Shown: one piece after another, positions 1-8,252 of the stretch | Layout of the letters: each line of letters opens with the position of its first letter | Position numbering within the stretch: the first letter of the stretch is position 1 | DNA from: Streptomyces sp. NBC_01481 | GTDB taxonomy: Bacteria; Actinomycetota; Actinomycetes; Streptomycetales; Streptomycetaceae | Reading direction: 5' to 3' | NCBI RefSeq assembly: GCF_026339995.1 | Contig: NZ_JAPEPT010000001.1 | Coordinates: 1 to 64,000, forward strand | DNA length: 64,000 nt | Made by a program: the position numbers and the translations under genes | The notes under the pieces: generated by a model | What the model was told of the DNA's origin: nothing | Seen by the model: only the letters and a program-made list of their open reading frames with translations | Database searches by the model: none

Positions 1-620
1 GCTCGGTTTCCGCCATTTTCATGCGTTGCATGCTGCTGCTGCTTGCATTCGGCTATGATGGTATCATGCCGTGCGTCATCGCAGAGGTTGCAGTAATACG
101 CGTTATGTATTGATGGCTATAGGTGGGTGACGGCAAAACTTCACTTTAAATTGAATCATTATTCACTATAACAAACGTATCACGTTCAGTCGATAACGGC
201 TCAGGGACCATGACGACCACAACTGATATGATTATTGCAGATTGAGCCTGACGTCGCGCTCTGCCGTTTACTACCATTGCCAGCGGTATGCCGCAGTGAA
301 CAGAGAGAAACCGCAGGATTGAAAATGCGAGAGCGCGCTGCGGTAGCGTAAGCGGCAAGGCGGTTTGCTGTGCTGCTTGCTGGTGGATTACTCAGTTTTT
401 GAATATTTGTGTATTGACTTGATATGGGCGTTGTGACGGCATGATGGGTTTTACGGCTGTGTTTGTTGTGGCATTGGTGCTGGATTACTGATGCTGGTAC
501 TTGAGGGAGTTTGAGGTTACAGGAGTTTGCAGATGTTACGATTATGGGCGATGCTGCTGCCGGCGGTGCGAATGGCAATGTCATAGGCAATGTTTCGAGT
601 ATTGCGATTATGGTGGGTGC
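1..620. other. Lower-GC stretch without a supportable gene
   Basis: This stretch has many AT-rich words and clearly lower GC than the rest of the window. No open frame in it shows Streptomyces-type codon use or a domain I recognise. The change to high GC is abrupt at about 620-640, inside the frame of a crystallin-like domain. It could be DNA from another source joined by recombination, or an assembly chimera; the sequence alone does not decide. Confidence 0.4.
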
Positions 621-861
621 AATTTTGACCATCGAGGCCGACAGGCCGTGCAGGAACAACAATGCCCAGGATCACTGGGGGCCCACCATGCCGCCGGGCT
701 GGAACGACATCATCACCTCGCTGCAGCCATGGGCGAACTGCTGGATCGAGCTCTACTCCGACGACAACTTCGGCGGTGACCGCGACGGCGCGTACCGGAC
801 CAACACGCCCGACATCGGCTCGTACATGAACGACCGCACCAGCTCCATCGCCTACCGGTGA
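615..861 (+). pseudogene. C-terminal half of a secreted beta/gamma-crystallin-like protein
   Basis: The high-GC part encodes a short tail with PGWNDIITS followed by a crystallin-type Greek-key segment (IELYSDDNFGG, then a run ending SSIAYR). Family members normally begin with a signal peptide and a first Greek-key motif; here the frame runs back into low-GC DNA with neither. Just upstream another frame reads FEYCDYGG, which resembles the end of the missing first motif, so a frameshift at the junction is also possible. The complementary half of a paralogue lies at 5014-5421. I infer a 5'-truncated gene. The domain assignment rests on motif resemblance only. Confidence 0.45.
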
Positions 862-926
862 TCCGGTCCGCATCACACCTCAGCGCCCGGATCGGACCTG
901 ATCGACCCAAGAGGAGAACAGGCTTC

Positions 927-1862
927 ATGCGTACATCAATCCGCACCGCGATCCTCGCGGCGGCTCTCGTCCCCATATGCGGGATCCTGCTCGCGCCCTC
1001 CGCACAGGCCGAAGACGTCCCGTCCCCGCGTGAGCTGCTGGAGGAGTGCGAGGACGGCAGCGACTGGTGCTGGTTCCACCCTGATGGCCCGCCGAAGGAG
1101 GTCAAGGGCGAGAGTCATCAGGTCGGAACGAGTGTCTTCAACTGCACGGATGGTCCGCAGACGATGAACGTCAGCTGGTCGGACACCGACACCGAGACCA
1201 ACACGATCGGTGTCTCCATGGGCATCGAGGGCGGCTTCGCCGAAGTCTTCAAGGCTTCTCTCCAGGTATCGTATTCGCACAGCTGGGCAAAGGCGCACAC
1301 GGAGTCGCAGACCACCGCCATCAACGTGCCCGCGGGCAAGGTCGGCTGGATCAACCGCCAGCCGACCCTGCTGGAGGTCTCGGGCCGGTACGAACTCCAC
1401 TTCGGGAAGCGGTACTACGACCACTACTACTGGTACCTGCCCTTCACGGCAACCGAGCCCAAGGGGGACGCCGGCAGCGTGACCCAGCGCACCCGGCCGA
1501 TGACCCCTGACGAGGCCAAGGCCCACTGCGGCGACACGCAGGCCGCCACGGCCTCGCTGGCCAACACACCCTCACAGGCCGCCACGCCCTCGCTGGCCGA
1601 CACGGCCTCGCTGATTGCGTCCGAGGTGCTTAAGGCCCCGCCGCGGGCGACTCCGCCGCCGACCACCCCGCCCACCACGCCTCCGGCGACTCCGCCGCCG
1701 GCTGGTTGCTCGGCCGCCGCTTGGGACCGGGCCGCCACGTACACCGCCGACAAGCAGGTCTCCCGCAACGGCCACACCTGGAAGGCCAAGTGGTGGACCC
1801 AGGGCCAAGAGCCCGGCACCACCGGCGAATGGGGCGTCTGGCAGGACCTCGGCGCCTGCTAG
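927..1862 (+). CDS. Secreted aerolysin-like protein with C-terminal chitin-binding module
   Basis: The 311-residue product starts at ATG 927 behind GAGGAGA at 911. A longer in-frame start at 858 would put a non-signal stretch before the clear Sec signal peptide (residues 1-28, cut after SAQA). Residues about 60-190 are a Ser/Thr-rich beta domain with alternating polar residues, like the aerolysin/ETX-MTX2 pore-forming family. A Pro/Thr linker (about 236-258) leads to a carbohydrate-binding module of the CBM5/12 type (261-311, with HTWKAKWWTQGQEP and GEWGVWQ). I infer a secreted protein that could bind chitin and perhaps form oligomers or pores. The CBM call is strong; the aerolysin call is tentative. 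It sits directly downstream of the crystallin-like remnant. Confidence 0.7.
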   Translation: MRTSIRTAILAAALVPICGILLAPSAQAEDVPSPRELLEECEDGSDWCWFHPDGPPKEVKGESHQVGTSVFNCTDGPQTMNVSWSDTDTETNTIGVSMGIEGGFAEVFKASLQVSYSHSWAKAHTESQTTAINVPAGKVGWINRQPTLLEVSGRYELHFGKRYYDHYYWYLPFTATEPKGDAGSVTQRTRPMTPDEAKAHCGDTQAATASLANTPSQAATPSLADTASLIASEVLKAPPRATPPPTTPPTTPPATPPPAGCSAAAWDRAATYTADKQVSRNGHTWKAKWWTQGQEPGTTGEWGVWQDLGAC

Positions 1863-1901
1863 AGCCTGGCCCACTGCGGAAGCTAGGGAGCTGAGTCTGG
1901 A

Positions 1902-1932
1902 CCGGGCTGCACTGCGGAAGCGTGCAGCCCGG
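1902..1932 (+). terminator. Stem-loop terminator after the aerolysin-like gene
   Basis: A perfect 11-bp stem (CCGGGCTGCAC pairing with GTGCAGCCCGG) around a 9-nt loop lies 40 bp after the stop codon. There is no T-tract, as is common in Streptomyces. Confidence 0.6.
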
Positions 1933-2283
1933 CCCAGCCGCTGCGCGGCGGCCGTAGACTCGCCCGCGAATTCCGGCTGCCCAGTGCATCCCCACGACCG
2001 CACGACCGTAAGGGCGGAGGGACAGCCTCCCGGGGGCCCTTGCGCCGAACCGGATCAAAGTGTCGAAGAGGGGGCGCGGGCCAACCCCGGTACAAAATTC
2101 CGCACTTGACGCCACATGCCTCACTCGCCTGCACTGTAGAGGCCCAGGAGAGATACCGTCCGTGTTCCCGGACTGCGGTCCCCTCGTGGGGATGGCTTCG
2201 TCCGGGCCCCGCCTCGGCAAGCCGGTTCATTGGCTCCCTCTCCGAACATCGCGGCTTTCGTGCGTACTTGGACAAGGAGCATC

Positions 2284-3537
2284 GTGATCCCGACCGCTGC
2301 CGACGACGACCCCCTGGTCCTGAGCGCCTTCCGTACATTGTCCCCGGCATCGCAACAGGCCCTGTGCCCCGAACTGGCCGAAGTCTCCGGACCATCCGGG
2401 CCCCTCCACGCGGAGCAACCTGGCCGGGACGCCGCCTTCGTCCGGTCGGCCCGAACCCAGCTGTGCGAGGCCTACCTGCGTGCCTATACCGCACAGGCTC
2501 CGAGCCGGACCTGCCGGCATCTGATGGCCGTCATGGATGACACGGTCCAGGGCAGTGTCTCCGACCAGTCGAGCGTCCTCGACCGCCACACCGCAGCCTG
2601 CCGGGGCTGCTCAGGCATCCGGGCTGACCTCGCCATCCTTCGCAGCGGAAGCCACGCAGTCCTCACCGGCCTTCTCCTGGACGCGGCAGAGAACCAAGTC
2701 ACTCCCCGCACCGGCACCGCCGACACCGGCCCGGAGGGACCGAGGCCGGCGGCGCCCGATATGACCGCTGCTGCTGGCCCAGGCTCCCCATCTCCTGGGC
2801 TGCACCCCCGCAGCCGGGGCGTGAGGGTCCTGCAGTCCCGTGCCGCGGTCGTCGTCGCGGCGTCCGTCATCGTGCTGGCGGCCGTCGTCGCCGCCAGCAC
2901 AGTGACGGACGGCCCGTCCAGCACCACCCGTCCGCCCCAGGACCGCGTCACCCTCACGCCCCCCATATCCGCACCCGCTGGCACCACGGAGCCCCCTGCT
3001 CCCGTTGTCATAACCTCCGCCCCGGCGAAACGTTCCCTGGCCCCGTCCCGCTCACCGGACGACCCTCCCGTCGGCTTCCAACTCGTCAACAGAAGGACCG
3101 GACTGTGCGTCGGCGCGCAGAGCCCCGCCGCAGGGGCCTGGCTGCGCCTCGAGGAGTGCCGGACCACGGCGTTGCAGCGTTGGGAGACGGTCAAGGACGC
3201 ATCCGGCGCGTACCGGCTCCGCAACTCGGGCAGCAGCAAGTGCCTCGACGGTACGGACGGCGGCGGAAACGTTGTGCGGGCCGTCCTGAGCGATTGCGAT
3301 GATCACTCTTCAGCCCACTCCACCGTACAGCTGTGGACGATCAGCCCCGTGGCAGACTCAGGCGCGTTCCGCCTGCAGTTCGTACCTCCCGTGGCATCGA
3401 GTGACTACTCCTTGCACCTGCTGGGCCCGGAGGACTGGCCGAACGAGAGTCCGCCCCGCAAAGGCTCTTACCTCGCGCACCTGCCCGATTACTACAACTC
3501 GGAAAGCTTCGTCTTCACCATGAACCATGATGACTGA
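2284..3537 (+). CDS. Membrane protein with zinc-finger-like N-terminus and extracytoplasmic ricin B lectin domain
   Basis: GTG 2284 is chosen because AAGGAG lies 6 nt upstream; an in-frame ATG at 2230 lacks such a site. The 417-residue product has a cytoplasmic helical part with a ZAS-like Cys/His cluster (RHTAACRGC, about residues 101-109), one membrane segment (about 187-208), a Pro/Thr-rich spacer and a ricin-type beta-trefoil (about 263-415, with LRLEECR, QRWE and QLWTI repeats). Such architecture occurs in Streptomyces as anti-sigma-like sensors with sugar-binding outer domains. No partner sigma factor gene is adjacent, so sigma control is only a possibility. It shares the lectin domain type with the kinase at 8245. 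Confidence 0.7.
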   Translation: MIPTAADDDPLVLSAFRTLSPASQQALCPELAEVSGPSGPLHAEQPGRDAAFVRSARTQLCEAYLRAYTAQAPSRTCRHLMAVMDDTVQGSVSDQSSVLDRHTAACRGCSGIRADLAILRSGSHAVLTGLLLDAAENQVTPRTGTADTGPEGPRPAAPDMTAAAGPGSPSPGLHPRSRGVRVLQSRAAVVVAASVIVLAAVVAASTVTDGPSSTTRPPQDRVTLTPPISAPAGTTEPPAPVVITSAPAKRSLAPSRSPDDPPVGFQLVNRRTGLCVGAQSPAAGAWLRLEECRTTALQRWETVKDASGAYRLRNSGSSKCLDGTDGGGNVVRAVLSDCDDHSSAHSTVQLWTISPVADSGAFRLQFVPPVASSDYSLHLLGPEDWPNESPPRKGSYLAHLPDYYNSESFVFTMNHDD

Positions 3538-3959
3538 CACCTCGGCTGAAACGGTGTGAGGCGGCCTCACTCGATGCGCCGCACGGCCGCCCTCGCGGTG
3601 CTGTCCGGCCGGGCCACCGCCACCCCAGGACCAGCGCCGGACGACGGGGCTGCTCATGCGTGTGCAATAGGCAGCCCCCTCGTCGGTCGGTGAGGTCGGC
3701 GAGCTCTATGAGCCCATGGTCCGGGTCGGTCCGACCCTGACACAGGCCGGTTGGCATTCCCAACGCCCGGTGTCGGGGTTGAGCCTGTCCGGAGTGACAC
3801 CGCGTTCGGTGACCGTGCTGAACCGGCCAGTAGGGCAGTGGCTGTCCAACCTCCGCCGCCACGGAGGCTGCCGAGGCCGACACGGCGGCTGCCGATTGGC
3901 CGGACGCGCCGGCGTTCCCCTTCTCCGCCACCGAGTATTCCGCCGGGTGAGACGCGCTG
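3538..3959. other. Intergenic stretch with possible gene debris
   Basis: No intact gene is visible. A short plus-strand frame around 3810-3870 reads NRPVGQWLSNLRR, which resembles the helicase-associated domain repeats of actinobacterial Snf2-like or phage helicases. The similarity stops after about 15 residues. The stretch leads into the broken IS3 transposase. Confidence 0.25.
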
Positions 3960-4790
3960 GTGAACCGCTTCCAGTTCGTCGCTGACCACCAGCGCCGCTT
4001 CGGCGTCAAGCGGTTGTGCCAGGTCCTGGGCATCGCCCGCTCCAGCTTTTGCTACTGGGGCAAGACCGCTCCGGCCCGGGCGACCCGGCAGGCCGCCGAT
4101 GCCAAGCTCACCGCGAAGATACGCAACGTGCACCAGGAATCCGACAGGACGTCCGGAGTCCCCAGGGCCACGGCCGAGCTCCGCGAGGACGGCGAACGCG
4201 TGAAACTATCCCGGGCCCGGCCGCGGCGAAGGCTCCCGACCTGATCGGACGCGACTTCACTGCCGAGGCGGTGAACACGAAGCACGTCGGCGACATCACG
4301 TGTCTTCCGCTCGCGAACGGGACGTTCCTCTACCTGGCTACGGCCATCGACGTCACCTCGCGGCGTCTGGCCGGCTGGGCGCTCGCCGACCAATTGCGGG
4401 CCGAGCTGGTCGTCGATGCCCTGGCGGCGGCCGAGCGGACCCGGGGCAGCCTCACCGGCGCAATCATCCACACCGACCACTGCGCCCAGCACACCTCCGC
4501 TGCGTTCGCCGCAGCCTGTGTGAAAGCCAGCGTCCGCCAGTCCATGAGCACGGTGGGTAGTTCGGCGGACAACGCGCTGGCCGAGTCGTGCAACGCGACC
4601 TTCAAACGGGAAACGCTCTAGGGCCGAAAGAGCCAGTCCAGCGAGCGCGAGGCTCGTCTCGACGCCTTCCGCTGGCTGCACCGCTACAACACCGGGCGCC
4701 GTCACTCCCGGCTCGGGCAGCGCAGCCAGATCGCCTTCGAAACGGCGCTCGAGGAACCATCAACTATCTGGCCCGAGCCGCATAGCCCGT
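3960..4790 (+). pseudogene. Broken IS3-family transposase (OrfB)
   Basis: Residues from GTG 3960 (RFGVKRLCQVLGIARSSFCYW) match the start of IS3-family OrfB (HTH_21 region). The reading then shifts frame near 4200 into the rve/DDE catalytic domain: TKHVGDITCLP with the first Asp, IIHTDHCAQHTS with the second, and SADNALAESCNATFKRE with the final Glu. An in-frame TAG at 4619 interrupts this frame, and the sequence continues with EREARLDAFRWLHRYN and RRHSRLGQ, the usual C-terminus. There is at least one frameshift and one nonsense codon. No OrfA or inverted repeats could be assigned, so the element is dead. Confidence 0.85.
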
Positions 4791-5013
4791 GTCCAGGATT
4801 CGGGCTAAGGGCCCGACTTGGCAGAGACGTTCGATCGGCAGACGCTGGGTGCTTGGGATCGGCCACGAATGTGCGGCGGTCATCTGATGGCGGACGACAA
4901 AGACTTGAACCCCCTGATCATTGCAGGCTTCTGCAGGCAGCTCACTAGCATCGCGGACCACACGGAAAGCGCTTGATCAGACCGCAAGCGAACCCACGGA
5001 AAGAGAGTCTGCA

Positions 5014-5421
5014 ATGATCAGAAATCTCCCGCGGCGTCCCCTGGCCGCGGCGGCGGTCGTGGCCAGGGGCCTGGGCTCCATGGCCGCGGCGCCGCCCGCC
5101 CCGGCGGATCAACCCGCCCTCGAACACTGCGTACTGGACCTCGATACAGGCTGCCAGACCTGCTACGGCGAGTTCTCGGCCGCGTTCGCCGCGGCATCGG
5201 ACGGACAGATCACAGACGCGCCGGACAACCCGAAGGCGGCCTCCCAGGACTCGGGGCTCCAAGGGCTCCGGGAGGAGACACTACGGCTCATGTCGGACTC
5301 CGGCGCGAGCAGCCGCGTCGTCGTGGGCACGTTCTTCAAGGACAAGAACTACGGCGGCGGCTCCCTGACCCTCTTCGGCCCCGAACCGGGCAGGGACGAC
5401 CAGGACTGGGTGGCTTCGTAG
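5014..5421 (+). pseudogene. N-terminal half of a secreted beta/gamma-crystallin-like protein
   Basis: ATG 5014 follows GGAAAGAGAG at 4998 and opens a 135-residue frame with a basic, Ala-rich secretion signal (about 1-33). A middle part contains DLDTGCQTCYGEF, and the end is a first Greek-key motif (FFKDKNYGGGSLTLF). Related secreted proteins continue with PxGWND and a second Greek-key motif; here the frame stops at TAG 5419 just after the point where the fragment at 615-861 begins to be similar (compare FGPEPGRDDQDW with EADRPCRNN and QDHW). It may still be expressed as a short protein, but I read it as 3'-truncated. A broken IS3 element lies upstream. Confidence 0.5.
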
Positions 5422-5527
5422 GTGAGAACGGAGAGCGGATGTTGGTGGGTCCTGGCATCGTTTCTTGATCGAGATGCTCAGAAATGTTGATGAGAACTGG
5501 CAGCACCCAGAGGGCTAGTGGTCCGGC

Positions 5528-6184
5528 ATGTCGGAGCCGGTGGACATAGTGCGGGCTGTGGACCTGAGACCGGAGCTGCTGCCCCCGCCTGTGAGCAGAC
5601 AACGGCTGGATGAGTTGAGTTGCGAGATCGATCGGATCGCTGCCCTGGTGGCCGACCGTTCTGAGGACGCCGACGACGCGATCCGGGCGTTCAATGCTAT
5701 GACCGGCCACGATTACGAAGCCTTCGACTTCATCGAGTACTACGGAAGCAGCAGCGTTGAGGAGTTCGCCAGGGAGGCGGCCCGGCCGGCTTGCCTCCCG
5801 GTTGCAGGCATCACGCGGGACGAACTCGTCGAGATTGTCCGCAGACTCCTCGTTGCCTCCCCGGAGAGCGACTACTACCTGCGGCTCCTCGAAGCGAACG
5901 TGCTGCACCCTGGGGTCAGCGGTCTGATCTTTCATCCCCCGGAAGACCTCCAGGATGCATCTGCGGAGGAGATCGTTGATGAGGCCCTGAAGTACCGGCC
6001 GATCGCGCTTGAGCACGAGGCCAAGTCAGCCAGCCGCTTGCTGTTGTTCGGTGCGGGCGCGAGTGGTGGCGAGGCGGTAGGAGCCGGTGCCGGTTTCGAT
6101 GATGTTGCCGCCGAAGGTGAGGCGGTCGACGATGGCGGCGCAAAGGCGCGGGTCGGTGAAGGTCCTGGTCCAGCCGCTGGATGA
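5528..6184 (+). CDS. Hypothetical acidic protein with a fused, out-of-place C-terminus
   Basis: The frame from ATG 5528 encodes 218 residues. The first about 166 (DYEAFDFIEYYGSSSVEEF, YYLRLLEANVLHP, FHPPEDL, SAEEIVDEALKYRP) look like an acidic, soluble, coherent Streptomyces protein of unknown function. From about residue 168 onward the protein becomes Gly/Ala/Glu low complexity, and this DNA is the antisense of an IstB remnant (6026-6232, minus). The original stop codon has probably been lost by insertion or rearrangement, so the tail is accidental. I do not recognise the family. Confidence 0.55.
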   Translation: MSEPVDIVRAVDLRPELLPPPVSRQRLDELSCEIDRIAALVADRSEDADDAIRAFNAMTGHDYEAFDFIEYYGSSSVEEFAREAARPACLPVAGITRDELVEIVRRLLVASPESDYYLRLLEANVLHPGVSGLIFHPPEDLQDASAEEIVDEALKYRPIALEHEAKSASRLLLFGAGASGGEAVGAGAGFDDVAAEGEAVDDGGAKARVGEGPGPAAG

Positions 6185-6232
6185 TTAATTCGAGGCGATG
6201 GCGACGCTGTTCTTCTGGCGTTCGGTCAGGAC
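6026..6232 (-). pseudogene. IstB-like (IS21-type helper ATPase) C-terminal remnant
   Basis: Read on the minus strand, the frame gives LTERQKNSVAIASN, a TAA codon, then SGWTRTFTDPRLCAAIVDRL and ETGTGSYRLATTRAR, ending at TGA 6028-6026. This is the conserved C-terminus of IstB-like transposition helpers. Everything upstream is missing: the sequence beyond 6235 belongs to a PucR fragment on the other strand. An internal nonsense codon confirms decay. Confidence 0.75.
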
Positions 6233-6235
6233 CCA

Positions 6236-6622
6236 ATGCCCCGGTTCGACTGCGCGCCCCTGCCCCGCATCGCGGTGGCAGTGCGAGCCGGAGCAGACCT
6301 GCTCGGCTCAATCTGGGCGGTTGGATCCTCCGATGAGACGCTCGGTCCCGAAGCGGAACGAGCCCTTACAGCGGCCGCCACGAGTGCCGCGCTTCACCTG
6401 CTCAGGGTCCGCCGTGCCGCAGGCCTGGAACGCCGCGCCCGCAGCGAACTGTTGCACTCCCTGCTGGCCGGTGAGCCCGTTTCCCCGGCAGCCGGGCTGG
6501 CCATCGAGCGTGGCCGGATGACCGTGCTCGCCTTCGAACTGCCTTCCTTGCCCGGGACCTCTTCGGACGTCGACATCATCGGGCCTCAAGTCGCCGATCT
6601 GGCGGCTGCCTGTGCCACGTTC
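6236..6622 (+). pseudogene. Internal fragment of a PucR-family regulator
   Basis: The frame reads LPRIAVAVRAGADLLGSIWA, then an Ala/Leu-rich helix and LAIERGRMTVLAFELP. It is colinear with the central part of the intact PucR-type gene at 9714-11333 (LPRLAVAVRAGTDLLGSIWA, LGIERGRITVLAFWLP). Both the start and the C-terminal helix-turn-helix are missing. Similarity ends near 6622, where the antisense strand becomes an IS4 transposase, so the fragment is trapped between two transposon remnants. Confidence 0.75.
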
Positions 6623-6885
6623 AGCCCGGCCAGTCCCGCGGTCAGCTTCTGCCAGACCAGCCGGTAGCAGACCTCCGGGAACAGGCACATCGCAAGTAGG
6701 AAGTAGACCCCGACCCGTGAGGGCAGGTCGCGCAGTCGGCGCTGCACGGTCTCTTCCAGCACCGCGTCGACGAGATCGAACGGCACGACCCGGGTCAGCT
6801 CCCCCAGATGGTCGGGAGCGAACCGGCCCCCGGCCACCGTGAACTCGTGGAAGACAGTCGTCAGGGCACAATGACGTGCAGGCAA
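6620..6885 (-). pseudogene. IS4-family transposase, N-terminal fragment
   Basis: From a start at 6885 the minus strand encodes a typical IS4 transposase N-terminal domain: FAPDHLGELTRVVPFDLVDA, ETVQRRLRDLPSRVGVYFLL, CLFPEVCYRLVWQKLT. The match ends at about 6622, where the frame runs into the antisense of a PucR fragment. The DDE catalytic domain is absent, so it cannot be active. Confidence 0.8.
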
Positions 6886-6977
6886 CGGAGCTCCGTAACA
6901 GCAGATGGCCCTGGCGGACTACCTGCTCCAACGGGGCTCCCTTGCCCATGTTCGCCCCGGCGCCGAACTCCCATCAA

Positions 6978-7160
6978 CTCGCTTGCCACCAGCACGAATG
7001 CCTTAACTACCCGGGCCTTGGGTCAAGGCCCTACTGCGACAAGAAGATCGCCCAGGGAAAGCACCACACCCAATCCCTCCTCTGCCTCGCGAGACGACGA
7101 GCCGACGTGCTCTTCGCGATGCTCCGCGACGGCACCTTTACGGCCCCCAACCCGCCCCCA
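6978..7160 (+). pseudogene. IS110-family transposase, C-terminal remnant
   Basis: The frame contains RPYCDKKIAQGKHHTQSLLC followed by LARRRADVLFAMLRDGTF, which fits the conserved C-terminal end of IS110/IS116/IS902 transposases (YYDRKRAEGKxHxQA, LARRRVNVLxAMLRD). No catalytic N-terminal domain is present upstream. This is the fourth mobile-element or gene fragment within about 1.2 kb. Confidence 0.65.
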
Positions 7161-7382
7161 TGGGTTGACGAAACCCATAGGGGCGCCCCCAGGGGCCGGT
7201 GTGGCACGCGTCCCGTCGCCGGCGACGGGACCGGTACGGCCATACCTGGGGAACGTTCAGAAATGGTGCCAACTGCCCGTTCAGAGCCTCTCAGGTGAGC
7301 GGCGTCCTGCTCTCCGACAACGACAGACCAAGGCAACCTTTGGGCTAGGCTTGGCGCACTGTTGCACGAGGGGAACAGGTCC

Positions 7383-8252
7383 ATGACTGAGCCGTTCTTG
7401 ACAGTGACTTACACAGGTGAACCCGACATCGTATTCGAGTTCGCCAAGGAGGGCGATTCCCGTTTGTTCGGCAGGGACGACACCTCGTGCGACATAGTGA
7501 TCTGGTCAGCGCTCAACGGCCGCGAGCTCTCCCGGGTCGCCGGAAGAATCTGGCGGATGGAGGGCGAGTTGTGGTTGCGGAACCTGTCCACGACTCACGA
7601 GCTCCACCTGCGGATACCTCATATGCCGCCGGAACAGCCACTGCGACGCCGCCGTGACGAGCTGGCACGCGGAGACGCCCGCAGCATTCCCAGGCCCGTG
7701 TGCACCGTGCTGGGTCCGGACGGTTGCGAACTTCAGGTACTCCAGGTGAACCAGCCGGAACCGGAGATGCTCACCTACGGCCTGGACAACCCCACCCTCT
7801 CCAGGATCCCCGAAGTCCCTAGCCATCTGCGGCACATAGCCGCGGCTCTGTGCGAGCCGCTCCTTGCCGGGGGGTATTTGCCGGCTTCGTACCGCGAAGT
7901 GATGTCACGCATCGGTGAACCGAGCCTCAAGAAGGTCCGCATGCTGGTCGGCGAGCTGTGCACGCACTATACCGACGCCTCTCCCGAGCTGAAGGACCGT
8001 TTGCTGGTGCGACTGGTCCGGGAGCAGGAACAACTCGGCATACCCTCGGATCCGCAGTTGCGCCGCGGGCTGTGGACGTTCGGACAGGCCCGGGCGGGAA
8101 CCACCGAAGACCGGGGCGCGGAGGAGGGCAACCGGCGGCGGGCACTTGCTCTGCCTGACTACTACGAGGTCGCGCAGATACTCGTCTCGCACTTCCGGAT
8201 CACGGCCGCCGATGTGGAACGGCTCCCCGCGGAGGAGTTCAGGGATGACTGA
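7383..8252 (+). CDS. FHA-domain protein, partner of the downstream kinase
   Basis: ATG 7383 lies behind GGGGAACAGG and gives 289 residues. Residues about 10-85 form a forkhead-associated domain (RLFGRDDTSCDIVI, then RVAGRIWRMEGELWLRNLST), a phosphothreonine-binding fold. The rest is helical with no membrane segment or catalytic motif I recognise. Its last codons overlap the kinase gene start by 8 bp, so the two are translationally coupled. The natural inference is that the FHA module binds the phosphorylated kinase or its substrates in the cytoplasm. There is a 100-bp upstream region but no recognisable operator. Confidence 0.8.
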   Translation: MTEPFLTVTYTGEPDIVFEFAKEGDSRLFGRDDTSCDIVIWSALNGRELSRVAGRIWRMEGELWLRNLSTTHELHLRIPHMPPEQPLRRRRDELARGDARSIPRPVCTVLGPDGCELQVLQVNQPEPEMLTYGLDNPTLSRIPEVPSHLRHIAAALCEPLLAGGYLPASYREVMSRIGEPSLKKVRMLVGELCTHYTDASPELKDRLLVRLVREQEQLGIPSDPQLRRGLWTFGQARAGTTEDRGAEEGNRRRALALPDYYEVAQILVSHFRITAADVERLPAEEFRDD

